A stretch of DNA of 64,000 nucleotides from SVTX01 sp045588675 (GCA_045588675.1 JAZNER010000019.1:3223-67222), one strand, 5' to 3'; positions 26,264 to 35,804 are shown, numbered from the stretch's first letter. Numbers and translations are program-made. Notes: generated from the letters alone by a model not told the origin.

Positions 26264-28912
26264 ATGAATTCCTACAATGAATTGCCGAAAACATATTCTC
26301 CCTCCGAGTTTGAGAACAGAATATACGCCGAGTGGTGTGAAAAAGGTTATTTCACCCCTGACAAGAACAACGAAAATCCCTCTTTTTCAATAGTTATTCC
26401 CCCTCCAAACGTTACAGGTCAGCTCCATATGGGACACGCCCTTGACGAAACCTTGCAGGATATTCTTGTTCGCTACAAGAGAATGCAGGGCTTTAACACC
26501 TTGTGGGTTCCCGGAACCGACCACGCGGGTATCGCTACTCAAATCAAGGTTGAAGAAAGGCTCCGTGTTGACGAGGGTCTTTCAAGATATGACCTTGGAA
26601 GAGAAAAATTCCTTGAGCGTGTTTGGGGCTGGAAGGACACATATGAGAACAGAATTACAAGTCAGCTAAAAAAGCTTGGTGCTTCTTGTGACTGGACAAG
26701 ACAGCGCTTTACAATGGACGAGGGCTGTTCAAAGGCTGTTCGCGAGGTTTTCGTTAACCTTTACAACAAGGGACTTATTTATCGCGGCTATAGAATTATC
26801 AACTGGTGTCCCCGTTGTCTGACCGCTCTTTCCGACGCTGAGGTTGAATACAAGGATATGCCCGGTAGCTTCTGGCACATCAAGTACCCAATCGTTGGCG
26901 AGGACGGATATGTTGAGGTTGCTACTACCCGTCCCGAAACTATGTTTGGTGATACTGCAGTCGCAGTTAACCCAGAGGACGAAAAAACCAAGCACCTTAT
27001 TGGCAAGAAGGTTATCCTTCCTATCGTAAACAGAGAAATTCCCGTGATTGCCGACGATTATGTTGAAATCGGCTTTGGTACGGGTTGCGTTAAAATCACT
27101 CCTGCTCACGACCCTAACGACTTCCTTGTAGGCCAACGCCACGATCTTGAGCAAATCAAGGTTATGAACGACGACGCTACAATGAACTCTTATGCAGGCA
27201 AGTACGAGGGCATGGACAGATACGCCTGCCGCAAAGCTCTTGTAGCTGACCTTGAAGCAGAGGGCTATCTTGTTAAGGTTGAGCCTCACGACCACAATGT
27301 CGGCGTTTGCTACCGTTGCGGTACAACAGTCGAGCCTCTTACAAGCGACCAATGGTTTGTTAAAATGAAGCCGCTTGCAAAGCCTGCTATCGAGGCAGTT
27401 GAAAATGGCTCAATCAACTTCGTTCCCGAAAGATTTTCCAAGAACTATTTTAACTGGATGAACAATATCCTTGACTGGTGTATTTCCCGTCAGCTCTGGT
27501 GGGGTCACCGTATTCCCGCATTCTACTGTGACGATTGCGGTGAGATGACAGTTTCAAAAACTGACATAGATGTATGTCCCAAGTGCGGTGGCAAGGTGCA
27601 TCAGGACAGCGATGTGCTTGACACTTGGTTCTCGTCAGCTCTTTGGCCCTTCTCTACGCTCGGTTGGCCCGAAAGCACAGACGATTTGAAGAAATACTAT
27701 CCTACAAATGTTCTTGTAACAGGCTATGATATTATTACCTTCTGGGTTTCGCGAATGATTTTCTCGGGACTTGAGCATATGGGTGAAAAGCCCTTCTCTA
27801 CCGTATTTATTCACGGTCTTGTTCGTGATGCTCAGGGCAGAAAAATGTCCAAGTCACTCGGAAACGGTATTGACCCGCTTGAAATAATTGAAAAATACGG
27901 TGCGGATGCTCTCCGCTTTGCATTGGCAACAGGCAACTCACCAGGAAACGATATGAGATTTTCTGACGAGAAAATTGAAGCTGCCCGCAACTTTGCAAAT
28001 AAGCTTTGGAATGCGTCAAGATTTGTTCGTATGAACCTTACCATTGACGAGATAAAGCTTCCCGAGCTCGACCGGCTTGCTCTTGAAGACAAATGGGTCC
28101 TTAATCAGTTCAACACTCTTTGCCACAATGTTGTAAACAACCTTGATAACTTTGAGGTTGGTGTTGCTCTCGGCGAAATTTACAGCTTTACCTGGGATAT
28201 TTTCTGCGACTGGTACATCGAGCTCTGCAAAGCAAGACTTAACGAAAAGGACACAGAGGCAAATCTCATTTGTCAAAATGTAATTGCATATATTCTTGAC
28301 GGAACGCTCAAGCTCTTGCACCCCTTTATGCCCTTTATTACCGAGGAAATTTATCAGAGCCTTCCCCACAATACAGAAAGCATTATGATTTCGGAATATC
28401 CTAAATTTAATTCTGCTCTCACATTCAAATCTGAAGCCGAAAAGATGACCAAAATCATTGATGCAATCAAGGCTATAAGAGCTCGCAGAAGCGAGATGAA
28501 CGTTCCCCCGTCAAAGAAGGCAAAGGTTTATGTGCAAACAAAGTATTCCGATATTTTTGCAAAATCAAGTGAAGCATTCTTTGTAAGACTTGCATCAGCA
28601 TCTGAAATGATCGTTGCAGACAAGTTCAGCGAGGGCGAGGTCAGCGCTGACAACTCTGTTCAGATTATTACAGACGCCGCAACAATCTATCTCCCTCTTG
28701 CAGATATTATAGACTTTGAAAAGGAAAAGGCTCGTCTTGAAGCCGAAAAGAAAAAGCTTGAAGGCGAAATTGACAGAATTGTTAAAAAGCTTGCAAACGA
28801 GGGCTTTGTTTCAAAGGCTCCTGCCGCAGTTATTGACGGTGAGAAAGCAAAAATGGCAAAGTACCAGGAAAATCTTGACGGAATTTTAGCGGCGATTGCA
28901 AAATTAGGTTAA
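26264..28912 (+). CDS. valS: Valyl-tRNA synthetase
   Basis: Charges tRNA-Val; class I synthetase of 882 residues, normal for the family. The HIGH-type motif is PNVTGQLHMGHALDE, and the KMSKS motif is GRKMSKSLGNG. The editing (CP1) domain contains ATTRPETMFGDTAVAV. Zinc-binding CysxxCys pairs are seen (CDDCG...CPKCGG). The C-terminal coiled coil (FEKEKARLEAEKKKLEGEI) is intact. A T-box leader upstream places it under tRNA-Val charging control. Its own start codon is ATG 26264 with AAAGGA upstream. A short hairpin follows the stop, then a HAD gene. Confidence 0.98.
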   Translation: MNSYNELPKTYSPSEFENRIYAEWCEKGYFTPDKNNENPSFSIVIPPPNVTGQLHMGHALDETLQDILVRYKRMQGFNTLWVPGTDHAGIATQIKVEERLRVDEGLSRYDLGREKFLERVWGWKDTYENRITSQLKKLGASCDWTRQRFTMDEGCSKAVREVFVNLYNKGLIYRGYRIINWCPRCLTALSDAEVEYKDMPGSFWHIKYPIVGEDGYVEVATTRPETMFGDTAVAVNPEDEKTKHLIGKKVILPIVNREIPVIADDYVEIGFGTGCVKITPAHDPNDFLVGQRHDLEQIKVMNDDATMNSYAGKYEGMDRYACRKALVADLEAEGYLVKVEPHDHNVGVCYRCGTTVEPLTSDQWFVKMKPLAKPAIEAVENGSINFVPERFSKNYFNWMNNILDWCISRQLWWGHRIPAFYCDDCGEMTVSKTDIDVCPKCGGKVHQDSDVLDTWFSSALWPFSTLGWPESTDDLKKYYPTNVLVTGYDIITFWVSRMIFSGLEHMGEKPFSTVFIHGLVRDAQGRKMSKSLGNGIDPLEIIEKYGADALRFALATGNSPGNDMRFSDEKIEAARNFANKLWNASRFVRMNLTIDEIKLPELDRLALEDKWVLNQFNTLCHNVVNNLDNFEVGVALGEIYSFTWDIFCDWYIELCKARLNEKDTEANLICQNVIAYILDGTLKLLHPFMPFITEEIYQSLPHNTESIMISEYPKFNSALTFKSEAEKMTKIIDAIKAIRARRSEMNVPPSKKAKVYVQTKYSDIFAKSSEAFFVRLASASEMIVADKFSEGEVSADNSVQIITDAATIYLPLADIIDFEKEKARLEAEKKKLEGEIDRIVKKLANEGFVSKAPAAVIDGEKAKMAKYQENLDGILAAIAKLG

Positions 28913-28927
28913 AATCATTTAGAAAAG

Positions 28928-28952
28928 CTGCCTTAACTTATAGGCAGTTTTT
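28928..28952 (+). terminator. Weak terminator after valS
   Basis: CTGCCT (28928-28933) pairs with AGGCAG (28942-28947), followed by TTTTT. The 6-bp stem is short, so read-through into the HAD gene is plausible. Confidence 0.55.
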
Positions 28953-28974
28953 CTTCTCAAATGAAAGGTAAATT

Positions 28975-29802
28975 ATGAGTTCAAAATACATTTTTCTTGA
29001 TATTGACGGCACTCTTGTAGGCTATGATGCCCAAATACCAAGCTCTGCACTCAAAGCTATAAAGCAAGCGAGAGCCAACGGACACAAGGTTTTTATCGCT
29101 TCGGGACGCTCCTGTTCAATGATTTATCCCGAGCTTTTAGAGGATAATCTCTTTGACGGTTATATTGCCGCAGGCGGTGCTTATGTTTCTTGCGGCAGTG
29201 AAATCATATTTCAGTCCTTCATTGAAGGTAAGTCGCTTCTTAATCTCGTCAACTATTTTCGCGCTTGGGGCATTAAGTGTATCGCACACCGCGCAGACGG
29301 AATTTACTGCGAGCGTGAGTTTATTGACATAGTAATTCCCGAAATGCTTAGAACGGGATACAGTGAGGATTTAATCAAAAAGTCTTACGGGCGAATTGTT
29401 GTTGTTGACGACCTCTCAGAATTGAAGGGTATTGAAAAATTTTCATTCTATATGGCACCTAAAACCACAAAGCAAATATTTGATGATTTGGGCGGTGAGT
29501 TTTATGTGGTGGATTTCAGTGTGGGAGAAGTAAAGAGTGACACCTTTTTTGGCGAGATAAATATGTCAAATGTAAACAAGGGTACCGCCATTGATGCTCT
29601 TATAAAGCATTTCGGCGTATCTGTTTCGGATACGATTGCATTTGGAGATAGCGGAAACGACCTTGAAATGATTGAATTTGCCGGAATTGGTGTTGCTATG
29701 GGCAACGCGACCGACAAAATAAAAAAAGCCGCAGATTTTATCACGACCAATGTCAGCAATGACGGCATATACAATGCATTTGTAAAATTCGGGTTGATTT
29801 AA
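28975..29802 (+). CDS. Cof-type HAD family phosphatase
   Basis: A haloacid dehalogenase-fold hydrolase of 275 residues. Motif I is FLDIDGTLVG (nucleophile Asp10), motif II is IASGRS, and the Lys-containing motif III and motif IV are seen near the C-terminus (AFGDSGNDLEMIEFAGIGVAMGNA). The Cof subfamily acts on sugar phosphates, pyridoxal phosphate or flavin precursors; the substrate cannot be read from sequence. A GAAAGG site precedes the ATG. It lies downstream of valS and is ended by a strong terminator shared with the convergent fakA. Confidence 0.92.
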   Translation: MSSKYIFLDIDGTLVGYDAQIPSSALKAIKQARANGHKVFIASGRSCSMIYPELLEDNLFDGYIAAGGAYVSCGSEIIFQSFIEGKSLLNLVNYFRAWGIKCIAHRADGIYCEREFIDIVIPEMLRTGYSEDLIKKSYGRIVVVDDLSELKGIEKFSFYMAPKTTKQIFDDLGGEFYVVDFSVGEVKSDTFFGEINMSNVNKGTAIDALIKHFGVSVSDTIAFGDSGNDLEMIEFAGIGVAMGNATDKIKKAADFITTNVSNDGIYNAFVKFGLI

Positions 29803-29805
29803 CAC

Positions 29806-29838
29806 AAAAAGCGGATAGCTTAAAGCTATCCGCTTTTT
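29806..29838. terminator. Bidirectional terminator between HAD gene and fakA
   Basis: AAAAAGCGGATAGCT (29806-29820) and its exact inverse (29824-29838) form a 15-bp stem with a 3-nt loop, and have T-runs for both strands. Confidence 0.92.
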
Positions 29839-29848
29839 ATATTCATAA

Positions 29849-31501
29849 CTATTCAACAGATATTAAATAATCGTAGAGAGGCTGTCCTCCCCAAAGCATT
29901 GCGACCTCGCAACCGCCGCCTACCTTTTCGGAAATCATATTGCAAACTCGGTTTGCTTCGTCTTCGCTTACATTCTCACCATAGAAAACTGTAATATATG
30001 AAGCGCTTGACATTCCCTTTGCAAGCTGCTTGACACAGCTGTAGCTGTCGTCTGCAACACAAGTGATTTTGTTCTCAACAAGACCTAAAAACTGTCCTTT
30101 TTTTATGTTGAGCTTATCAATTTGTGTATCTCTTACCGCAAATGTTACCGACATGGATTTTACAGCTGCCGCCGCCGAGTTCATTTCCTCTTCAATCTGC
30201 TCAGGCGTAGCATCGGGGTTGTAGGCAATCATAGCTGCCATTCCCTGCGGCACCGTATGAGTAGGAATAACAATTACTTTTCTCTCACTTACAATTTCAG
30301 ATGCCTGCTTTGCAACCATACAGATATTTTTATTATTGGGAAGAATAAATACATACTCAGAGGGAGTTTTCATAACGGCATCAATAATGTCCTGAGTGCT
30401 TGGGTTCATGGTCTGTCCGCCCGTGATGATGCTATCAACACCTATATCGGTGAACATTCCACTAACACCCTCCCCCATACAAACACTTACGAAGCCGTAC
30501 TTTTTTTCAATCACCACCCGCACATCCTCGCGCTTCTCGGCAACTGCCGCCTCTTTGGTAAGAGCAGTATGCTGATTTCTCATATTCTCGATTTTAACCG
30601 TAGCAAGGCTACCGAATTCAATCGCCTTTGTAAGAACTGCGCCTGGGTCATTTGTATGTATGTGGAGCTTAATAATGCTCTCGTCATCTACAAACACAGC
30701 ACTGTCACCAATTGATTTTATAAACTCGTAAAGCTCGCCTGAGGTATCCTCACCCGCGTACTTTTCGTTTTTATCAACTATACATTCTGTACAATATCCG
30801 AATTTAATATCCTCGGTATTGAAATCCGAGAAATCCGCGCCTGTATCGGCAGGGGCGCTATTCTCGTCTGCAGCTTCGGTCTGTGCTATATACGGCTTGC
30901 CTTCAAGTGCCGCCAGCATTCCCTGCAAAACACAAACAAATCCGTATCCGCCCGCATCAACAACTCCTGTCTGCTTGAGCACGGGGAGCATTTCGGGTGT
31001 TTTAGCCAACGCGTCCTCTGCACCGGCCAATAAAACCTTGAAAAGTGCTTTAACGCTTATTCTCTTATTTTCAAGATAAGCCGCCTCAGCCGCCTCGCCG
31101 CTCATTCGCATAACTGTAAGGATAGTTCCCTCTGTAGGCTTCATTACTGCGCGGTAAGCCTCAACCGTTCCTCTCTTGAACGCTTCAACAAGCTCTGCGG
31201 AGTTTGCCTCGTCAATGCCCTTAAGCGCCTTTGCAATTCCTCTGAAAAAGAGAGAAAGGATTGCGCCGGAGTTTCCTCTTGCCGAGCGAAGCATATATCC
31301 CGCGGTTTTTTCAGCGCACTCACCAATAGTCATACTGTCATCTGTTTTGCCTACAGTACTCATAGTAAGGCTCATATTAATGCCCGTGTCGCCGTCAGGA
31401 ACGGGAAAAACATTGAGGTTATTTATTTCATCTTTTTTATCGTTTAGCAAAGCGGCACCTGACAGTGCCATGCTGCGATACATTTTTCCTGTAATTGCCA
31501 T
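29849..31501 (-). CDS. fakA: Fatty acid kinase catalytic subunit FakA (DAK2 domain, YloV type)
   Basis: Phosphorylates fatty acids held by a FakB (DegV) protein, feeding exogenous fatty acids into phospholipids. The N-terminal DAK2 nucleotide-binding domain has NNLNVFPVPDGDTGINMSLT (about residues 30-49). A middle domain and a C-terminal DegV-like domain follow (GQFLGLVENKI region). Length 550. The start is ATG 31501 (MAITGKMYR), with GGAG upstream in a hairpin leader. The upstream gene encodes the DegV partner, so they form the expected two-gene unit. The convergent HAD gene shares its terminator. Confidence 0.9.
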   Translation of the reverse strand: MAITGKMYRSMALSGAALLNDKKDEINNLNVFPVPDGDTGINMSLTMSTVGKTDDSMTIGECAEKTAGYMLRSARGNSGAILSLFFRGIAKALKGIDEANSAELVEAFKRGTVEAYRAVMKPTEGTILTVMRMSGEAAEAAYLENKRISVKALFKVLLAGAEDALAKTPEMLPVLKQTGVVDAGGYGFVCVLQGMLAALEGKPYIAQTEAADENSAPADTGADFSDFNTEDIKFGYCTECIVDKNEKYAGEDTSGELYEFIKSIGDSAVFVDDESIIKLHIHTNDPGAVLTKAIEFGSLATVKIENMRNQHTALTKEAAVAEKREDVRVVIEKKYGFVSVCMGEGVSGMFTDIGVDSIITGGQTMNPSTQDIIDAVMKTPSEYVFILPNNKNICMVAKQASEIVSERKVIVIPTHTVPQGMAAMIAYNPDATPEQIEEEMNSAAAAVKSMSVTFAVRDTQIDKLNIKKGQFLGLVENKITCVADDSYSCVKQLAKGMSSASYITVFYGENVSEDEANRVCNMISEKVGGGCEVAMLWGGQPLYDYLISVE

Positions 31502-31529
31502 CAAAAATCTCCATATCCGCCGTATCGGC
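31502..31529 (-). promoter_or_regulatory. Hairpin plus Shine-Dalgarno leader, copy 4
   Basis: On the minus strand GCCG-ATA-CGGC (31519-31529) ends 17 nt before ATG 31501. ATGGAGATTTTTG separates them. It sits in the 52-bp fakB-fakA gap. Confidence 0.55.
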
Positions 31530-31553
31530 ACAAACTGATTTTAAACGTATTGT

Positions 31554-32417
31554 TTATCTTTCTCTTCCAAGGAAGAAGAGCGCAAGTGTTCCGGGTCCCG
31601 AATGTGCGCCTATTACCGGTCCTACCTCACTGATAAGAATATCTGTAATTCCAAATTCAGCAGTTACCATATCGGCAAGAGCCTTTGCATCGTCATAGCA
31701 GTCGCCGTGGCTGATATATACCGTCTGCTTTTCGGGCTCAATAGCAAGCTCCTTCATCTTTTCAAACACCGCTGTGATTGCTGCCGCTCTTCCGCGAGCC
31801 TTAGCAACGTTTATAAGGTGCCCCTCGTTATCCATATGCATAACGGGCTTGATTTGAAGAACAGTTCCAAGCACCGCTGTTGCAGGGGAAACACGTCCGC
31901 CTCTCTTCAAGAAGAACAAATCGTCAACTGTAAACCAGTGGCACATATTAATTTTGGTTTTTTCAACGAAGTCAGCACACTCCTCAATAGTAGCGCCTTC
32001 ATTCTTTTTGTCAACCGCAAGCTTTACAAGAAGTCCCTGACCAAGCGACGCGCAAAGAGAGTCAACTGCAACAATTTTTCTGTCAGGGTATTTTTCAGAA
32101 AGCTCCTCGACTGCATTTTTTGCCGCCATATAGGTAGCAGACAAGCCCGAAGAAAAGCCTATGTAAAGCAAATCCTTTCCCTCGGATACTACCTTCTCAA
32201 ATGCCTCCGCAAATCTTTCCATATTGACAGCCGAGGTCTTTGCCGATTTTTTGGAACGAAGAAATTCATAAAACTCTTTAATATCAATTTCATCATTCAT
32301 TTTTGTTCCGACACCTTCAATATTAACCTCAAGCGGTAAAACAGAAACCTCTAATTGCTGTGCCACAGAAGCGGGCAAATCACTCGAAGAGTCTGTGAAA
32401 ATAACATACTCGCTCAT
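31554..32417 (-). CDS. fakB: DegV family fatty acid-binding protein FakB
   Basis: Binds a single fatty acid and presents it to FakA. Of 287 residues; the N-terminal FTDSSSDLP and the serine-rich segment YIGFSSGLSATY are typical DegV signatures. VSEVGPVIGAHSGPGTLALFF-like residues at the C-terminus are also characteristic. The gene is immediately upstream of fakA on the same strand, which supports the assignment. AAAGGA lies before the ATG. A TTGACA/TATAAT promoter at 32555-32583 leaves a leader of about 130 nt. Confidence 0.92.
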   Translation of the reverse strand: MSEYVIFTDSSSDLPASVAQQLEVSVLPLEVNIEGVGTKMNDEIDIKEFYEFLRSKKSAKTSAVNMERFAEAFEKVVSEGKDLLYIGFSSGLSATYMAAKNAVEELSEKYPDRKIVAVDSLCASLGQGLLVKLAVDKKNEGATIEECADFVEKTKINMCHWFTVDDLFFLKRGGRVSPATAVLGTVLQIKPVMHMDNEGHLINVAKARGRAAAITAVFEKMKELAIEPEKQTVYISHGDCYDDAKALADMVTAEFGITDILISEVGPVIGAHSGPGTLALFFLGRER

Positions 32418-32554
32418 AAAAATCCTTTCTTGCTTTGAAGCAGGTTTTCAAATATATCAAAAACTCACATATAATGCAAACCTAAATTTAACGTTGCTTT
32501 CTTAGCAGTTAAAGAACTGCCTTTTACTGCCAAAAAATCAACATTATTCATTTT

Positions 32555-32583
32555 ATTATACACTATTATAACCCGATTGTCAA
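32555..32583 (-). promoter_or_regulatory. Promoter for fakB-fakA
   Basis: Minus-strand TTGACA (32578-32583), 17-nt spacer, TATAAT (32555-32560). The leader of about 130 nt before fakB holds a GCAGTT/AACTGC hairpin but no open frame. Confidence 0.7.
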
Positions 32584-32691
32584 TGGTTTTTGCCCATTTT
32601 TTCTCTTTCTTACTTATTTTTAACTAAATATTTATAATTTAGTAATTTATATAGCAGCATCCAAATAAACGAACTCTTTACGCTCTTCGCC

Positions 32692-32720
32692 TTGACAAAG
32701 CCCTCTGTTTGTGCTAAAAT
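32692..32720 (+). promoter_or_regulatory. Promoter for topB
   Basis: TTGACA (32692-32697), 17-nt spacer, TAAAAT (32715-32720), 37 nt upstream of the chosen topB start. Confidence 0.7.
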
Positions 32721-32757
32721 ATTGATTGAAAATACAAATAATTATTCGGGGGAGATA

Positions 32758-34920
32758 ATGACAGTCATTATCGCAGAAAAGCCAAGCCTTGCGAGAAATA
32801 TCGTTGCAGGTATAGAACAGATGTCGGGCGCAAGACTTCAAAAGAAAAGCTCATATTTTGAGGGTGGTGGATACCTTGTTACCTGGGCATTCGGTCACCT
32901 TTTTTCGCTATGCGATATTGAGGATTACACGGGTGGAGAGAGCGGTGCTAAATGGACGCTTGACACTCTTCCCTGCTTTCCCGAAAAATTCAAGTTTAAG
33001 CTCCGCGTGGGTGCTGACAAAAAAGTTGACGCGGGTACTCAGCGCCAGTTTGAAACAATCAAATACCTTTGCTTGAGAAATGATGTTGACACTATTGTAA
33101 ACGCCGGCGACTCTGACCGTGAGGGTGAGATTATAATCCGCCTTTGCGTTATGAACACGGGTGCGCTTGATAACCCGCAAAAGAGTTTTATGAGGCTTTG
33201 GTTGCCCGACCAGACACCCGAAACTGTTGGCAAGGCGTTGAGAGAAATGAAGAGCGAGGACGAGTACGACAGCCTTGCAAACGAAGGCTTTGCAAGAACC
33301 TATATTGATTGGCTTTACGGCGTCAATCTCACAAGATATGCCACACTCAAAACAGGTATGCTTTTGCGCGTTGGACGCGTAATAGTTCCGATTGTACGCG
33401 CGATTTACGAGAGAGATTTAGCCATTCGCAATTTCACTCCCGATGTATATTTTGCGCTTATTTCAAAGGAGCTGACCGCCGGCGAGGAAATTGAGCTTGT
33501 AAGCCGAGAAAAATTTGACAAGGATAAAAAGAACCTTGCCGATGCCTTATGTGCAAAGTACAACTCAAGCGAGGCACGCGTTTTATCCAAAAAAACAAAA
33601 AAGGAAACGATAAACCCTGGCAAGCTTTTCTCACTTTCAAAGCTTCAAAATCTCCTCAGTAAAAAATACAAAATGTCAATGACCGACAGCCTTGATATTG
33701 TTCAAAGGCTTTATGAAAAAGGATATTTAACCTATCCCAGAACCGACTCTGAGTATCTTTCAACAAACGAAAAGGATAAAATCAGGCAAATTATCGAGAA
33801 CATCAAAAAAATCGGTTATCCTGTGACCTTCAAGGATAAAAAAACGATTTTTGATGACTCAAAAATAGAGAGCCATTCAGCGCTTACCCCTACATATAAA
33901 ATTCCAAAAAAGGAACAGCTGACTGACCGTGAAATGCAGGTTTACCAAACTGTTTTCCGTCGTTTCGTTTCGGTTTTCTGTTCTGAGGAATGTCTTGCTC
34001 AAAAAACCGAAATCGTCATTGATGTCGGTGGCTACGAGCAATTCACTCTTAAGGGAATCACTATATTGCAAAAGGGCTTTATGCGCTTTGACGACTCCGA
34101 GAAAAAGGATAAGTTTCTCCCGCCTCTTGAAAAAGGCGACATAGTAAATATAAACTTCTCACCTGTTGAGAAGCAAACCTCTCCACCAAAGCACTACACG
34201 GTAGAAACGCTTAACAATTACCTCAAAAACCCCTTTCGCGAGGACAAGGCAGCACTTGTCAAAAAGGCTCAGGAAAAATCTAATTCTGAAAATGAAATTG
34301 ACGAAGAAGAGAACGACGAAGAGGATTACAAGGCAATTTTTGAGGGTCTTGAACTCGGAACTGAGGCAACCCGTACAGGCATAATTGACAGGGCAAGGCA
34401 ATCAGGCTATATCGACCTCAAAAAAGATGTTTACACCATTCTGCCGGGCGGTGAATATCTCATTGAACAGCTTACTCAAATGCGAATTTCAATGGATAAA
34501 TACAAAACGAGCATTATGGGACAAGCACTCAAAAAGGTATATCGCGGCAGTATGACGGTTGATGAGAGCGTAAAGCTCGCGTGTGATGAAATCTCAGAGG
34601 TGTTTAACAACAAGGTGGATAGCGCCGAGCTTGATACCGACACAGGCTTTTACGGCGACTATGTAGGAAAATGCCCAATATGCCAAAAGGATGTAGTCAA
34701 GGGCAGATACGGATACGGCTGTACAGGATATAAGGATGGTTGCAAATTCCGACTGAGCAGCTTTATTTGCAAGCGTGTAATATCAATTTCAAACGCTCGC
34801 CTTTTGCTTGAAAACGGTAAGACCGCCGAGATACAGGGCTTTATCTCAAAGACAGGAAAGCCTTTCAGCGCAAAGCTGAAGCTCGACGGTGACAAGGTTG
34901 TTTTTGACTTTGATAAATAA
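32758..34920 (+). CDS. topB: DNA topoisomerase III
   Basis: Type IA topoisomerase that passes single strands and decatenates DNA. The TOPRIM domain starts at VIIAEKPSLARNIVAG and continues to the acidic AGDSDREGEII (DxD). The catalytic tyrosine is Tyr326 in LTYPRTDSEYL. Further features are SALTPTY and LEYRA-like EATRTGIIDRA. A C-terminal zinc-ribbon-like segment (CPICQKDVVKGRYGYGC) is present. The start is ATG 32758 (MTVIIAEK) with GGGGGAG just upstream; 22 codons of extension overlap the promoter. At 720 residues it is a normal chromosomal size. Terminator at 34927. Confidence 0.96.
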   Translation: MTVIIAEKPSLARNIVAGIEQMSGARLQKKSSYFEGGGYLVTWAFGHLFSLCDIEDYTGGESGAKWTLDTLPCFPEKFKFKLRVGADKKVDAGTQRQFETIKYLCLRNDVDTIVNAGDSDREGEIIIRLCVMNTGALDNPQKSFMRLWLPDQTPETVGKALREMKSEDEYDSLANEGFARTYIDWLYGVNLTRYATLKTGMLLRVGRVIVPIVRAIYERDLAIRNFTPDVYFALISKELTAGEEIELVSREKFDKDKKNLADALCAKYNSSEARVLSKKTKKETINPGKLFSLSKLQNLLSKKYKMSMTDSLDIVQRLYEKGYLTYPRTDSEYLSTNEKDKIRQIIENIKKIGYPVTFKDKKTIFDDSKIESHSALTPTYKIPKKEQLTDREMQVYQTVFRRFVSVFCSEECLAQKTEIVIDVGGYEQFTLKGITILQKGFMRFDDSEKKDKFLPPLEKGDIVNINFSPVEKQTSPPKHYTVETLNNYLKNPFREDKAALVKKAQEKSNSENEIDEEENDEEDYKAIFEGLELGTEATRTGIIDRARQSGYIDLKKDVYTILPGGEYLIEQLTQMRISMDKYKTSIMGQALKKVYRGSMTVDESVKLACDEISEVFNNKVDSAELDTDTGFYGDYVGKCPICQKDVVKGRYGYGCTGYKDGCKFRLSSFICKRVISISNARLLLENGKTAEIQGFISKTGKPFSAKLKLDGDKVVFDFDK

Positions 34921-34926
34921 AAAAAC

Positions 34927-34955
34927 AAGGTGATTTTAAAATCACCTTATTTTTT
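34927..34955 (+). terminator. Terminator after topB
   Basis: AAGGTGATTTT (34927-34937) and its inverse (34938-34948) form a palindrome, followed by a run of seven T. It ends next to the convergent DUF3737 stop. Confidence 0.88.
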
Positions 34956-35788
34956 TATTGGATTTTACAGGTAGAGCTTGCTTTATGCTTTTCATCCCAG
35001 ATAATTTCGCCGATTTTGTCTGCTTTTATGTAACCCGAATTTGGATTTTTTACACTTATGATTTCGCCCTTAACAGTTGCCTCGACCTCACTGTTTTCAA
35101 ATGACAGGTCGGTGTCAACCATCTCGCAGTTTTCAAGAATCAAGCCCTTACAATAGCAGAGCGGCTGAGTGCCGACTATCTTACAGTTAACAAGCTTCAA
35201 ATTCTCTGAATACCAGCCAAGATATTCTCCTTGAACAAGAGAATCATATACAGCTACATTTTTTGCGTGCCAGAAAGCGTCCTTTGTTTTAAGCTCGGCA
35301 TTTCTGATAACCATATTTTCGACATACTGGAAGGAATACTTCCCTGTCATCTTGAAATTATTGATATTCACATCACGGCATTCGAAAAACGCGTACTCAG
35401 AATTCAGAATACAGTTATCAATATCTATTTTGCGACATCTCCAGCCAAATTCGGCAGAATCAATATCACATCCGATAAGCTTTATTCTGTCACATTCACG
35501 CAGAGCCTTGATTCCGTGAAGCCTTGAGTTGCTGATAGCAATATTCATATCATACCAAAGCGCCGCACGGCAGGTTTCACTCATAGAACAATTGTCAATA
35601 GAGGCATTGTCAACATGCCAGAAGGGATAGCGAAGATAGAAGCTACAATCCTTCACCTTGATATTGCGGCATTCCTTGAGCGCAGACTCGCCGTCTGCTT
35701 CACCCGCAAATATACAATTAATAACCTCAGCGTCCTCAATATCATAAAGGGCACGCTCCTCGTCATATTGTTTGTCTTTAAAAATCAT
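34955..35788 (-). CDS. DUF3737 family right-handed beta-helix protein
   Basis: Of 277 residues, with regular repeats of about 20-23 residues such as VENMVIRNAELKTKDAFWHA. This gives a right-handed beta-helix. I recognise the DUF3737 family, common in gut Firmicutes and Bacteroidetes, without known function. There is no signal peptide, so it is cytoplasmic. The gene lies 16 nt after recR in the dnaX-ybaB-recR operon, which is not its usual place. It ends at the topB terminator. Confidence 0.85.
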   Translation of the reverse strand: MIFKDKQYDEERALYDIEDAEVINCIFAGEADGESALKECRNIKVKDCSFYLRYPFWHVDNASIDNCSMSETCRAALWYDMNIAISNSRLHGIKALRECDRIKLIGCDIDSAEFGWRCRKIDIDNCILNSEYAFFECRDVNINNFKMTGKYSFQYVENMVIRNAELKTKDAFWHAKNVAVYDSLVQGEYLGWYSENLKLVNCKIVGTQPLCYCKGLILENCEMVDTDLSFENSEVEATVKGEIISVKNPNSGYIKADKIGEIIWDEKHKASSTCKIQ

Positions 35789-35804
35789 TTTCAGTCCTTA
35801 GCCT

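Noticed and set aside
26729..27352. 207-codon open frame on the minus strand inside valS
   Set aside because: Lies wholly antisense to the well-supported valS gene, has no ribosome site, and shows no protein-like motif.
30122..30715. 197-codon open frame on the plus strand inside fakA
   Set aside because: Antisense shadow of fakA; Cys/His-rich only because of the complementary codons.
31602..32339. 245-codon open frame on the plus strand inside fakB
   Set aside because: Antisense shadow of the DegV/FakB gene; its composition mirrors the complementary strand.
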